Positions 42,232-51,840 of a stretch of DNA of 64,000 nt are shown one piece after another (within the stretch, counting starts at the first letter, position 1; each line of letters starts with the position of its first letter). Source of the stretch: Ruminococcus sp. AF31-8BH. Lineage in GTDB: Bacteria > Bacillota > Clostridia > Lachnospirales > Lachnospiraceae. The notes under the pieces are model-generated. The model ran no database searches, was not told the DNA's origin, and was given only the letters and a program-made list of their open reading frames with translations. Location: NCBI RefSeq assembly GCF_003460605.1, contig NZ_QTVN01000002.1:302740-366739 (forward strand), written 5' to 3'. A program made the position numbers and the translations under genes.

Positions 42232-43773
42232 ATGAGAAAAAGAAAAACATTGCTTGGACTTGGAATTGCCTGTGCATGCATGATGATTCCCGCTGTCTGT
42301 GTATGCGCTAAAGAAAACGACACCACGCTAGTTTACGGAAGCGGTGTTTATACAAGGATCAATCCCGCCATGGATGAGCACGGAGAAATCAACATTTTGC
42401 TTTTTGACGGTCTGACCGCCCACGATGGCGACAACCAGGTAGTTCCCGGACTTGCCAGCAGCTGGGATTTTGATACCCAAACAAATACCTATACATTTCA
42501 CATGGCAGAAAATGCCACATGGCACGACGGTGAACCGGTTACTGCAGAGGATGTGAAATTCACCATCGAAGCAATTATGAATCCGGAAAACGGTTCCGAA
42601 AATGCACCAAACTACGAGGATGTCCAGGAAATCAACGTAATTGATGATCACACCATTTCTTTTCAGCTGGATGCCCCCAATGTAGCATTTCTGGATTACA
42701 TGACCATGGCAGTTCTTCCCAAACACCTTCTGGAAGGAGAAGATATGCAGACCAGTGATTTCTTCCGTAATCCTGTGGGTACAGGTCCCTATAAGCTGGA
42801 ATCCTGGGAAAAAGGACAGGCGATCACCCTGACCCGGAACGAAGATTATTTCAAAGGCACACCTAACATTGACACCATTGTTTTCAAAATTGTAGAAGAC
42901 GACAACGCAAAAGCCTTACAGCTTAGATCTGGTGAACTAAACCTGGCTCTTCTCACACCAAAGGATGCAGCAGCATTCACAGAAGATGAAAGCTACACCT
43001 GCTATGATATGAAAACATCTGATTACCGTGGAATCATGTTTAATTTTGCCAATGAATACTGGCAGAACAACCGCGATCTGATCCCGGCAGTCTGTTACGG
43101 AATTGACCGTCAGGCAATTGTAGACGCAGTTCTTCTTGGACAGGGAATGACTGCTTACGGTCCTCTTCAGAGAAATATTTACAACAATGAAAATGTGGAG
43201 CATTATGGCTATGATCCTGCAAGGGCAAAAGCAGTACTGGAAGACGCAGGCTGTGAAATGGGAGAGGACGGATTCTATTACAGAAACGGGGAAAAGGTTG
43301 GCTTTGTGATCAGTGTAGGTGCAGGCGACCAGGTTCGTGCGGACATAGCCCAGATTGCAGCCCAGGAACTAAAGGAAATTGGAATGGATGTCACAGTGGA
43401 AATCCCCACCCAGGTTGACTGGGGCGGACAGATGACATATCTGATCGGATGGGGAAGCCCCTTTGATGCAGATGACCATACCTATAAAGTGTTCGGCACA
43501 GACAAAGGCGCCAACTACTCCAGCTATTCCAATGAACTGGTAGACCAGTACCTCACTAAGGCCCGCCAGTCAGATGATCCCGAAGTACGAAAAGAAGCCT
43601 ATGCCAGCTTCCTAGAAGAGCTTGCAAAGGATCCCGCATACGCTTTTATCTGCTACATTGATGCCAATTACGTTGCGGATTCCCGCATTCAGGGAATTGA
43701 TTCCCATACCGTTATGGGGCACCATGGAGTTGGTATTTTCTGGAATGTGAAAGACTGGACGATTGCAGAATAA
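42232..43773 (+). CDS. oligopeptide/nickel-type ABC transporter substrate-binding protein
   Basis: 513 aa, start supported by AAGGAGA. A signal peptide ends near residue 26 (AVCVCA|KEN); it contains four cysteines but no proper lipobox. A family-5 solute-binding fold follows, with AENATWHDGEPVTAEDVKFTIEAI (about residues 90-113), NPVGTGPYKLESWEKGQ and the C-terminal dipeptide-type segment. This family binds peptides, nickel chelates or opines; the ligand cannot be assigned. It is the first of five genes in a complete importer operon. Confidence 0.88.
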   Translation: MRKRKTLLGLGIACACMMIPAVCVCAKENDTTLVYGSGVYTRINPAMDEHGEINILLFDGLTAHDGDNQVVPGLASSWDFDTQTNTYTFHMAENATWHDGEPVTAEDVKFTIEAIMNPENGSENAPNYEDVQEINVIDDHTISFQLDAPNVAFLDYMTMAVLPKHLLEGEDMQTSDFFRNPVGTGPYKLESWEKGQAITLTRNEDYFKGTPNIDTIVFKIVEDDNAKALQLRSGELNLALLTPKDAAAFTEDESYTCYDMKTSDYRGIMFNFANEYWQNNRDLIPAVCYGIDRQAIVDAVLLGQGMTAYGPLQRNIYNNENVEHYGYDPARAKAVLEDAGCEMGEDGFYYRNGEKVGFVISVGAGDQVRADIAQIAAQELKEIGMDVTVEIPTQVDWGGQMTYLIGWGSPFDADDHTYKVFGTDKGANYSSYSNELVDQYLTKARQSDDPEVRKEAYASFLEELAKDPAYAFICYIDANYVADSRIQGIDSHTVMGHHGVGIFWNVKDWTIAE

Positions 43774-44797
43774 TGAAACAGCCAGAAAAAAATGTTTTGG
43801 AAGTGAAAAACCTGTCCGTCAGCTTTCACAGTACAGCTGGAGAAGTACAGGCTGTGCGGGACGTCTCTTTTTCCCTGAAAAAAGGAGAAGTGCTGGCCAT
43901 TGTAGGCGAATCCGGCTGCGGAAAAAGTGTACTGTGCAAAAGCATCATGAAGCTTTTGCCGGGAAGTGCCCAAATAAAATCCGGCAAAATCCTTCTTAAC
44001 GGAACTGACATTACAGATTATAAAGAAAAGGAAATGCAAAAAATCCGCGGCAGTGCCTTTTCCATGATTTTTCAGGATCCTATGACCTCCCTGAACCCTA
44101 CTATAAAAATCGGCCAGCAGATTGCAGAAGCCATCCTTGTACACCATCCAAAGAAATCCAGGGAAGAGGTTTATAACAGGGTCATCGAACTGATGGAGCT
44201 GGGGGAATTGAGCGTCCAAAAGAACGGTACCATCTCTATCCCTGGCATTTTTCCGGCGGAATGCGCCAGAGAAGCGTTATGGCCATTGCCCTTGCGTCCA
44301 ATCCGGATATCCTGTTTGCGGATGAACCTACAACAGCACTGGATGTAACGATTCAGGCACAGATTCTGGACCTTCTAAGGGAAATTCAAAAAAAGCTTGG
44401 AACCTCCACCATTCTGGTATCACACGACCTTGGCGTCGTTGCCCGGGCGGCAGATCGGGTTGCCGTTATGTATGCAGGAAAAATTGTGGAGATCGGAACC
44501 GCAGAGGAAATCTATTATGATCCAAGACACCCCTATACCTGGGGGCTGCTGCGCTCACTGCCTGCTTTTTCCCGTGGGAAATCACAGCTTTATACCATTC
44601 CCGGCATGCCTCCCACACTGATCGATCCGCCAGACGGAGACGCTTATGCCTGCCGGAATGAATACGCCCTTGGAATCGACTATGAGAAAATGCCGCCTAT
44701 GTTTCCCATTACCGATACCCATTCTGCTGCCACATGGCTGCTTGATAAAAGGGCACCCAAAATAATTCCGCCAGTGGGAGGAAAACCAATTGAATAA
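43773..44797 (+). pseudogene. ABC transporter ATP-binding protein (DppD/NikD type), frameshifted
   Basis: The ATG overlaps the binding-protein stop codon. The first frame gives Walker A GESGCGKSV and the Q-loop FQDPMTSLNP, then goes out of frame at the GGGGG run at 44201-44205. Restoring one G there gives a normal continuation ([19 protein letters not shown]), which runs straight into the second frame with signature FSGGMRQR, Walker [13 protein letters not shown] and switch VSHD, and ends with the oligopeptide-binding C-terminal motif. The whole length then fits 342 codons. Everything else is intact, so this is either a very recent mutation or a sequencing error. Without this subunit the importer would keep only the second ATPase. 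Confidence 0.8.
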
Positions 44798-45692
44798 AGA
44801 AACTTTGATCGAAGTAAAAAATCTGACGCACCGCTTTTCTCTTTCCAGGAAAATCGCTGTTAACGCAGTCAATGATGTTTCTTTTCAGATTTATAAAGGC
44901 GAGATCCTGGGACTGGTAGGGGAATCCGGTTCCGGGAAATCCACAATAGCACGCTGCCTGATGAATATTTACACCCCCACAGCCGGGAAAATTTTGTACA
45001 AGGGAATCAATATTCATGATCCCGGAGAATTCCGGAAGAATAAGAAGCTGCTGCAAACCAGGAGGCAGATTATTTTTCAAGATTCTGCCTCCAGTTTAAA
45101 TCCCAGAATGAAAGCAGCAGATATTATTGCAGAATCGCTGAAGATCCATCATATTACGCCGCCTCGGGGAACCTGCCAGAAAGAGGCGGCTTTTCAGATG
45201 CAGTATGTAGGTCTTGATGAAAGTTTTCTGGACAGGTATCCTTCTGAGCTTTCTGGAGGGCAGCGGCAGCGGATTGCCATTGCGAGGGCACTTGCCATGG
45301 ACCCGGAGTTTCTGGCAGCAGATGAACCTATAGCAGCCCTTGATGTTTCCATTCAGGCACAGGTAATCAATTTATTTAAACATCTGCAGCAGGAACATGG
45401 ATTTACATTTTTGTTTATTGCCCATGATCTTGCCATGGTGGAATATCTCTGTGACCGGGTAGGTGTGATGTACCGGGGCCGGCTGGTGGAATTAGCTCCT
45501 GCCAAAGAACTTTTTGCCAATCCTGTTCATGGATATACCAGGACTTTGCTGTCTGCAATTCCCATTCCAGATCCGATCCGCGAAAGAAACAGAAAGTTAG
45601 TGGTTTATGATGAATCTGATTTTGGTGAAGGGGAAATGAAAGAAATATCCCCTGGTCATTTTGTGCTAAAACCTTATAAGGGGGAAAGATAA
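44790..45692 (+). CDS. ABC transporter ATP-binding protein (DppF/OppF type)
   Basis: 300 aa starting at a TTG with GGGAGG upstream, overlapping the previous gene by 8 bases. It has Walker A GESGSGKST, Q-loop FQDSASSLNP, signature LSGGQRQRIAIARAL, Walker B FLAADEPIAALD and switch IAHD. The C-terminal region (NPVHGYTRTLLSAIPIPDP) is the oligopeptide-transporter extension. It is the second ATPase of the importer. Walker B reads AADEP rather than LLDEP; A in this position is common in the family. Confidence 0.9.
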   Translation: MNKETLIEVKNLTHRFSLSRKIAVNAVNDVSFQIYKGEILGLVGESGSGKSTIARCLMNIYTPTAGKILYKGINIHDPGEFRKNKKLLQTRRQIIFQDSASSLNPRMKAADIIAESLKIHHITPPRGTCQKEAAFQMQYVGLDESFLDRYPSELSGGQRQRIAIARALAMDPEFLAADEPIAALDVSIQAQVINLFKHLQQEHGFTFLFIAHDLAMVEYLCDRVGVMYRGRLVELAPAKELFANPVHGYTRTLLSAIPIPDPIRERNRKLVVYDESDFGEGEMKEISPGHFVLKPYKGER

Positions 45693-46700
45693 ATGGGAAA
45701 GCGTGACCGCAATCTTTATTATGGAAAAAAACTGCTCCTTTTTCTGGGCAGTGTTTTCCTTCTGTCTGTGGTGGTTTTCTATGTAGCGCGGCTTGCGCCT
45801 GGAGATCCTCTTGTTTCCTACTATGGAGACCGGACTGAAAAAATGAGTCCAGCGGAACGGGAATGGGCCATGGAAAAACTGGGGCTGAATGAACCAATCT
45901 ATGTCCAGTATGTAAAATGGCTGGAAAATGCAGTTCATGGAAACTTTGGCATTTCTTTTAAATACAAGCAGGACGTAATAAAAGTAATCAGCCAAAGAAT
46001 GACAAATACCCTTTTGCTTGGCGGAATCGGTTTTCTGATCATTTTTGCGGGTTCTCTTTTGCTGGGAATCTTCTGTGCATGGAATGAAGAGAAGTGGATT
46101 GATAAAATCTTATGCAGGCTGGGCACCATCTCCAGCTGCATCCCGGAATTCTGGATTTCTCTTGTACTGATCCTGATTTTTTCCGTTACCCTTCGGATTC
46201 TGCCAAGCAGCGGTGCTTATTCCACTGGAAAAGCAGCGGATATCCCTGACCGGATTCTTCATCTGATTCTGCCCCTTACCGTTGTATCCCTGGAGCATTT
46301 ATGGTATTACGCTTATATGGTCCGCAACAAGATACAGGAAGAGGTAAGAGCCGATTATGTCCTGCTGGCAAAATCAAAGGGACTGGGCAAAAAAGGCATT
46401 TTGTTTGGCCATTGCCTGCGAAATGTTATGCCTTCCTATCTTAGCATTATGGCAATTGCAGTTCCCCATGTTCTGGGCGGAACCTTTGTTGTCGAGAGCG
46501 TATTTTCCTATCCGGGAATCGGTGCCTTATCCTACGAAAGTGCCAGATATCACGACTATAATCTTCTTATGATCCTTTGCATGATATCCGGTATCCTTGT
46601 AATTTTCTGCAACATGTTAAGCCAGATCATAAATGAGCACATTGACCCCAGAATCAGGGCCCGGGAAATAACAGATACCTCGGAGGTAACAGATTTATGA
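45693..46700 (+). CDS. oligopeptide/nickel-type ABC permease (DppB type)
   Basis: 335 aa, starting directly after the previous stop codon with GGGGGAAAG upstream. It has six membrane helices, ARLAPGDPL after the first helix and the EAA loop VRADYVLLAKSKGLGKKGILF (about residues 216-236). A GTFVVESVFSYPGIG motif precedes the last helices, as in DppB/NikB permeases. It pairs with the next permease, whose start overlaps its stop codon. Confidence 0.9.
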   Translation: MGKRDRNLYYGKKLLLFLGSVFLLSVVVFYVARLAPGDPLVSYYGDRTEKMSPAEREWAMEKLGLNEPIYVQYVKWLENAVHGNFGISFKYKQDVIKVISQRMTNTLLLGGIGFLIIFAGSLLLGIFCAWNEEKWIDKILCRLGTISSCIPEFWISLVLILIFSVTLRILPSSGAYSTGKAADIPDRILHLILPLTVVSLEHLWYYAYMVRNKIQEEVRADYVLLAKSKGLGKKGILFGHCLRNVMPSYLSIMAIAVPHVLGGTFVVESVFSYPGIGALSYESARYHDYNLLMILCMISGILVIFCNMLSQIINEHIDPRIRAREITDTSEVTDL

Positions 46701-47593
46701 TGGAAACAGCAAACGACTCCTTCCAGATTGTAGGACAGCGTCCTGCACCGGAACGAACTGCCCGGCTTCCAAAGAAATGGTTCCAGGGAAAGCCCTTGAT
46801 CTCAATTATGATTTTAGCAGCTATTATTTTGGGCTGTCTGTGCGCCGAGCTGATCATGACAAAGGACCCCACTTATATGGATCTGCAAAATTACAATCAG
46901 GCACCGAACAGAGAGTTTTTATTTGGAACGGATACCATGGGAAGGGATATTTTTTCCATGCTCTGGTACGGCGGCAGGATTTCCCTGACAATTGGAGTAT
47001 TGTCTACCTTTATTTCTACTTTCCTTGCAATTGTGATCGGTTCTTTTTGCGGAATTGCACCCCAGTGGCTGGACAGCCTCCTCATGCGTTTTACAGAAAT
47101 TTTTCTTAGCATTCCGTCCCTTTTGCTGATCATCCTTTTTCAGGCAGTCTGGGGAAAAGCAAATGTATTCAGCCTCTCTGTTGTGATCGGGCTGACAAGC
47201 TGGACAAGTATTGCCAAGGTGGTACGCACAGAAGTCCGTCAGATCCGAAACAATGAGTACGTAATTGCGTCCAGATGCATGGGCGGTAATTTTTTTCATA
47301 TTTTATGGAAGCATCTCACGCCTAATTTCCTTCCCTCCATTATGTTTATGGTAGTGATGAATATAAGAAGTGCGATCATATCGGAATCTACCTTAAGTTT
47401 TATGGGAATTGGCCTTCCGCTGGAGATCATTTCCTGGGGAAGCATGCTTTCCCTTGCAGAAAAAGCCCTCCTGACCAGTTCCTGGTGGATCATCCTCATC
47501 CCCGGAATCTTCCTGATAACAACCTTGCTTTGTATGACAAACATTGGGAACTACCTGCGAAGGAGTGGAAACCAGAAGGAAAGTAATTTGTAA
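46697..47593 (+). CDS. oligopeptide/nickel-type ABC permease (DppC type)
   Basis: 298 aa, overlapping the previous gene by 4 bases (ATGA). An N-terminal cytoplasmic stretch of about 30 residues is followed by six membrane helices. The FGTDTMGRDIFSMLWYGGRISL motif (about residues 76-97) is a DppC/NikC hallmark. The EAA loop is NNEYVIASRCMGGNFFHILW. The operon ends here without an obvious terminator; 137 bases follow before the HipA-like gene. Confidence 0.9.
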   Translation: MMETANDSFQIVGQRPAPERTARLPKKWFQGKPLISIMILAAIILGCLCAELIMTKDPTYMDLQNYNQAPNREFLFGTDTMGRDIFSMLWYGGRISLTIGVLSTFISTFLAIVIGSFCGIAPQWLDSLLMRFTEIFLSIPSLLLIILFQAVWGKANVFSLSVVIGLTSWTSIAKVVRTEVRQIRNNEYVIASRCMGGNFFHILWKHLTPNFLPSIMFMVVMNIRSAIISESTLSFMGIGLPLEIISWGSMLSLAEKALLTSSWWIILIPGIFLITTLLCMTNIGNYLRRSGNQKESNL

Positions 47594-47679
47594 TGGAAAT
47601 ATCATTTTCCAGAACTGCTTTGGCCCAATCGATAATCACACGGTTTAGTAAAATTTAACACATAGGAAGCATATTTTGT

Positions 47680-47708
47680 TTGAAGCAGGTATGGGGCTGT
47701 GTTATATT
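47680..47708 (+). promoter_or_regulatory. sigma-A promoter of the HipA-like gene
   Basis: TTGAAG, exactly 17 bases, TATATT, 22 bases before the ATG. The gene therefore has its own promoter and is not part of the preceding importer operon. Confidence 0.65.
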
Positions 47709-47730
47709 ATAAAAAAAGGAGGCGGCTAAA

Positions 47731-48954
47731 ATGGCAGAATACATTCTTATGCATAAGAATATTCCCGTTATTAAAATGGAATTAACAGAAGCAGATGGCA
47801 TTACAAAAATTCTTGACCTCTACGCCCCGGAGCACCTCCCCATAGGTATTCCAGTGAAAAAGAATACAGTGGATAAAAAGGCTTTAAACATGTGGTGGGC
47901 AGACCGCTCTATTCCTTCAAGCCGTTCCGGTGTGCAGGAAGCATTGAATGAAATCGGACTTGCAGATACGAAGATGCTTCTTGTCCGAAGCTTTGGCCTT
48001 AGCCTTTCTGATCAGTACTGGATAAAACCAGACGGTACAGATCTTGAATGGAAACGAATTAATTTTTTTGACAACGCTTTTTCCGATGATATAGGAAATG
48101 TATTATTTGGCTTGAAAAAAAGAGAGGGGAATTTTGATTTCAGTTCTCCGGATAATACCTCTGATGGCTGCCTGAAAAAAAGGTGGAAAATCATAGATGG
48201 AAGAAGATGCCTTCTCAAGGGCGGAAGCAATCCCTTCCGTCAGCAGCCATTCAACGAAGTAATTGCATCCAATATCATGGAGAAACTGGGCATCCCTCAC
48301 ATTCCCTACACGATTCTGTGGGACGATGACATGCCATACAGTGTATGTGAGGATTTTGTTACAAAAGATATGGACCTTGTCAGTGCATGGCGAATCTTTC
48401 AGACCCGTAAGAAAAAAAACGATGTATCCGTATATCAGCATTATGTGAATTGCTGTTTGGAACTTGGCGTAAATGTGGTACCTGCACTGGATCAGATGAT
48501 CGTGATCGATTACATCATTGCAAACGAAGACCGGCATCTGAATAATTTCGGACTTCTTAGAAACGCCGAAACTCTCCAGTGGCTTGGCGCCTCCCCCATT
48601 TTTGACAGCGGTTCTTCTTTAGGATACAACAAAGTTCCGTTTGACATCCTTAAGGAAAGAGAAATCATATGCAAGCCCTTCAAGAAATCCCATGACGAGC
48701 AGCTTAAGCTTGTCTCTTCCTTTGACTGGATAGATTTCAGGCTGCTGCAGGATACAGGAAAAAAAATCCGCCGGGTGTTTGATGACCAGCGCATCAGCAA
48801 TTTTATTGACCAGAAACGTATCGATGCAATCGTCCAGTCCACAGAACAACGGATTCAAAAGCTCCAGACCTTTGCAGCACAGAAGAAAACATATTTTATC
48901 ACTACCGAAAATGATGTAACAGAAAATGTGGCGGATGACTACAGAAATCTTTAA
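47731..48954 (+). CDS. stand-alone HipA-like serine/threonine kinase
   Basis: 407 aa, start supported by AAAGGAGG. The kinase core has the ATP-lysine context LLKGGSNPFRQQPFNEVIAS (about residues 155-174), the catalytic loop DYIIANEDRHLNNFGLL with D and N (about 266-282), and a metal-binding IFDSGSSLG. HipA phosphorylates glutamate-tRNA ligase and causes growth arrest when not bound by the HipB repressor. Here no HipB-like gene is present on either side, and the N-terminal subdomain is not clearly the HipA type, so it resembles lone HipA-fold kinases such as CtkA. Target unknown. Confidence 0.75.
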   Translation: MAEYILMHKNIPVIKMELTEADGITKILDLYAPEHLPIGIPVKKNTVDKKALNMWWADRSIPSSRSGVQEALNEIGLADTKMLLVRSFGLSLSDQYWIKPDGTDLEWKRINFFDNAFSDDIGNVLFGLKKREGNFDFSSPDNTSDGCLKKRWKIIDGRRCLLKGGSNPFRQQPFNEVIASNIMEKLGIPHIPYTILWDDDMPYSVCEDFVTKDMDLVSAWRIFQTRKKKNDVSVYQHYVNCCLELGVNVVPALDQMIVIDYIIANEDRHLNNFGLLRNAETLQWLGASPIFDSGSSLGYNKVPFDILKEREIICKPFKKSHDEQLKLVSSFDWIDFRLLQDTGKKIRRVFDDQRISNFIDQKRIDAIVQSTEQRIQKLQTFAAQKKTYFITTENDVTENVADDYRNL

Positions 48955-49167
48955 TCACTTAAAAGAAGGGGGAAACCGTATAAACAAAAGAAAATGGATC
49001 TGCCGGATCCATGTGCCTGGACTGGGTGAGCCGGGGAATTATTTTCTGGCTGCGTTTTCGTCATGGCAAATGGAAAACCTACCGGGTCATCTGAGAAATT
49101 CCCGATGAAATTTCTGCATCTTTATGTTATACTTTTGCAGGAAAAACAAAGATAAGGAATCGAAAGA

Positions 49168-49899
49168 ATGAATAATGAAATCGTAGTCTGCTTTGAAAAA
49201 GGCGGACAAAAAGATATGGCCGAAGCTTTCGCAAGACGAATCGGCGCCGAAATTTCAGAAAAGCCAGGTCCAAAGCTGACCATTCTTTTTCATGCCAAAG
49301 GCGTTTCTCTGACCGGATACGGTCTGTCCTATCAGGGAGATTTTGAAAATATGCTGCACAGAGTTACAAATGGAAGACTGCAGCATGAGATGCTGGTCCG
49401 GGCTGCCAAATCCGACAAGCCCGGGCGCAAAGCCATAGATGCCACAGCCGGAATGGGAGAGGACGCTTTTCTTCTGGCAGCACAGGGCTATGAAGTTACT
49501 TTATTTGAGCAGAACCCAGTGATTGCCGTGCTGCTGAAAGATGCCCTTCGCCGTGCAAAGAAGCATCCGGTCTTAAAGGATATCGCCAGCCGCATGAACC
49601 TGGTGCAGGACAACAGTGTAGAGGGAATGTCAAAGCTTCTTGACCCGGTAGACGTAATCTACCTGGATCCCATGTTTCCCGCAAGGCAGAAATCCAGCCT
49701 GATCAACAAAAAGCTGCAGCTAATCCAGAAATTGGAGCCGCCCTGCTCAGAGGAAACCGATCTTTTTGACGCGGCCATCAGCGCCAGCCCCTCCAAGATC
49801 ATTGTAAAACGGCCTCTGAAAAGTGAGTTTCTCGCCGGACGAAAGCCATCCTACACACTAAATGGGAAAGCCATCCGCTACGACTGTTACACCCTTTGA
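49168..49899 (+). CDS. RsmJ-like class I SAM-dependent methyltransferase
   Basis: 243 aa, start supported by AAGGA. It has the SAM-binding motif AIDATAGMGEDAFLLAAQGYEV (about residues 90-111), the acidic end of strand 2 (LFEQNP) and the catalytic-loop motif IYLDPMFPARQKSS (about 168-181). The DPMFP wording and the LTGYGLSYQGDFENML region resemble RsmJ (YhiQ), which methylates a guanine of 16S rRNA in gammaproteobacteria. Firmicute homologues are less studied, so the rRNA target is an inference. Confidence 0.75.
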   Translation: MNNEIVVCFEKGGQKDMAEAFARRIGAEISEKPGPKLTILFHAKGVSLTGYGLSYQGDFENMLHRVTNGRLQHEMLVRAAKSDKPGRKAIDATAGMGEDAFLLAAQGYEVTLFEQNPVIAVLLKDALRRAKKHPVLKDIASRMNLVQDNSVEGMSKLLDPVDVIYLDPMFPARQKSSLINKKLQLIQKLEPPCSEETDLFDAAISASPSKIIVKRPLKSEFLAGRKPSYTLNGKAIRYDCYTL

Positions 49900-49914
49900 C
49901 AGGAGAACCCAGCC

Positions 49915-50082
49915 ATGAAGCAGTGCTTTAAATCCATTTACGGTATGCCCATTGGAACCTGGCTTTTGCAGTACCGGATGAATTATGCGGCAGAGCGGCT
50001 TCTTGCCAGTCCGGATATCACCATTGCAGACCTGGCAGGCGAGACAGGCTGTGACTATACGGGGCAGACAACTGCAGAATAG
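49915..50082 (+). pseudogene. C-terminal fragment of an AraC-family regulator
   Basis: 55 codons reading an AraC DNA-binding core (CFKSIYGMPIGTWLLQYRMN, then AAERLLASPDITIADLAGET) that breaks off before the second recognition helix and ends at a stop codon. The ligand-binding part and the last ~20 residues are missing. It starts the decay zone. Confidence 0.65.
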
Positions 50083-50148
50083 AAATGATAGAATCAGAAC
50101 AGTTAGCAGAAACTAATTGTTCTTTTTTTATGGAAAGGAGCAGGGCTG

Positions 50149-50440
50149 GTGATTTTGCATTTTTTCTTTGATTACATGCGTTCCAGTTTTCAGGAGAGTA
50201 TCAGCTATGAGCTAGTGGCAAAGGACAGGCTTGCCATTGGAGATGCCTTAAAGAGAGTGTCTCTTGGATATTTTCAGAAAAACAGCACCGGAACAATCCT
50301 TAATTCCATCACTACCGGGCTGAATCTCCTGGAAAATATGGGCATCCGCATGATTGATAATTTTGTAGGCGGATACCTGAACTTCCTGGTGGATTATCCT
50401 GGATGAGGCAACCGCCAGTGTTGACCCGGAAAAAAGCAGG
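50149..50440 (+). pseudogene. ABC exporter remnant with its middle deleted
   Basis: A GTG-started frame reads a piece of an exporter membrane domain (AIGDALKRVSLGYFQKNSTG, then LNSITTGLNLLENM). Near 50393 another frame gives IILDEATASVDPE, the Walker B and D-loop of an ABC ATPase. About 400 residues between them, including Walker A and signature, are gone. A single internal deletion explains the structure. Confidence 0.65.
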
Positions 50441-50491
50441 ATATCTACGCTTCAGCGGTGCGGATGTATGACAACTATACGGAGGGGGATT

Positions 50492-51083
50492 ATGGATAGA
50501 CCAATCACAACATTATTTATGCTTATGTCCTTAGATGGAAAGATAAGTCCCGGTGCGTCAGATGAGTTAGATGTAGATAAGGATTTTCCCAGGATTGACG
50601 GGTTGAAAGAGGGTCTGCCTCAGTATTATGAGATCGAACAGACAACTGATATTGGATAACACCCATTTGACTGAGCATGGTGTCACTTATTTCTGCAGGA
50701 AATCTAAGGTGTTTGTGCTGATTACATCGAATAAGGAACATCCTGCTTATAACATTAAGGAAAAAAATCTTCATATTATTTTCCAGGAAGAACTGTCACT
50801 GGAAGATGCTCTTCACGAATTAAAATCATCGTATGGATGCGAGAAATTAACAATCCAAAGCGGCGGAACGGTTAATGGATTGTTCCTTCGTGAGAAGCTG
50901 TTTGACTATATTGATGTGGTTGTGGCTCCCGTGCTGATCGGCGGTAAGGAAACCGCTTCCTTAATAGATGGCAGTTCCATTACTTCAGAAAATGAATTAT
51001 CTGGACTGAGCGTGTTGAAACTTATTGACTGCACCATTTTAAATGTCTCGTATATCAGAGTTCGATATCAAGTGATCAGCTGA
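50492..51083 (+). pseudogene. RibD C-terminal-domain reductase, broken in two frames
   Basis: The first frame (ATG at 50492) reads MDRPITTLFMLMSLDGKISP, the opening of dihydrofolate-reductase-like RibD_C proteins, and stops at 50659. The second frame continues from about 50645 (LDNTHLTEHGVTYF ... LTIQSGGTVNGLFLREKL ... VVVAPVLIGGKETASL). The stretch normally lying between, with part of the NADPH site, is missing, so the break includes a deletion. An intact family member would reduce a pyrimidine or related substrate with NADPH. Confidence 0.65.
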
Positions 51084-51113
51084 ATTAAAGAAATCAAAAT
51101 GCCAGACGCCAAG

Positions 51114-51156
51114 ACGCAGTGCAAACCGAGATAATCGGTTTGTGCTGCGTTTTTAT
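51114..51156 (+). terminator. rho-independent terminator after the RibD-like remnant
   Basis: ACGCAGTGCAAACCGA pairs, with one bulge, with TCGGTTTGTGCTGCGT and is followed by TTTTATT. The arm AAGACGCAGT is shared with the terminator at 54204. Confidence 0.75.
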
Positions 51157-51300
51157 TACCGTATTATCCCTGTTGTCAGGCAGTTTTGCATTGTTAGCAG
51201 TTTTGTTTGGATAAAGGAACTATCTGGTCGAAAATGTCAAGCCGATTTTTAATTGAAACTGACCGTGTGCCTATGGTATGGCAAGAAAGAAAAGAAAACA

Positions 51301-51840
51301 ATGAAGATTGAAACAAAACGCCTTTTTCTACGGGAAATGACATCAGAGGATTTTAACGCGCTGTATGCTGTGCTTGCTGATTCCGACATCATGCAGCATT
51401 ACCCTTACACCTTTGACGAGACCCGCGTAAAAAACTGGCTCAACAAAAACATCGAGCGCTACCGCGTGTTTGGCTTCGGCCTGTGGGCGGTTTGCCTGAA
51501 ATCTACGGGCGAGGTGATTGGCGACTGTGGTCTGACCATGCAGAACATAGGCGGTACGATTCTGCCGGAGATTGGCTATCATATCGCAAAGGCTCACCAG
51601 TGCCAAGGCTTTGCAAAAGAAGCAGCGCAGGCTGTGCGTGATTGGACATTTACACATACAACTTTCGGTATGGTGTATTCCTACATGAAAAAGGCAAACA
51701 TCCCATCCGCCGCTACCGCCCGTGCAAATGGTATGACGCTGCTGAATGAATTTACCGATAGCGAAGACGAGCAGACCGTTGTATACGGCATCAGCCGCGA
51801 AGAATGGCAGAATCAGAAAATATCAAAGGAGAGCATATGA
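51301..51840 (+). CDS. GNAT family N-acetyltransferase (RimJ/RimL type)
   Basis: 179 aa from the ATG at 51301. It opens with KIETKRLFLREMTSEDFNAL and has IGDCGLTMQNIGG, the EIGYHIAKAHQCQGFAKEAAQAV acetyl-CoA-binding region (about residues 97-119) and the closing NIPSAATARANGM. It appears complete. The N-terminal 64 residues differ at only ten positions from the fragment at 53028, so the two are recent duplicates. The ribosome binding site is weak. The acceptor substrate is unknown. Confidence 0.85.
   Translation: MKIETKRLFLREMTSEDFNALYAVLADSDIMQHYPYTFDETRVKNWLNKNIERYRVFGFGLWAVCLKSTGEVIGDCGLTMQNIGGTILPEIGYHIAKAHQCQGFAKEAAQAVRDWTFTHTTFGMVYSYMKKANIPSAATARANGMTLLNEFTDSEDEQTVVYGISREEWQNQKISKESI

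Noticed and set aside
48926..49108. 60-codon plus-strand frame after the HipA-like gene, considered as a partner antitoxin.
   Set aside because: No helix-turn-helix, no usable start signal, and it begins inside the kinase gene; it does not resemble HipB.
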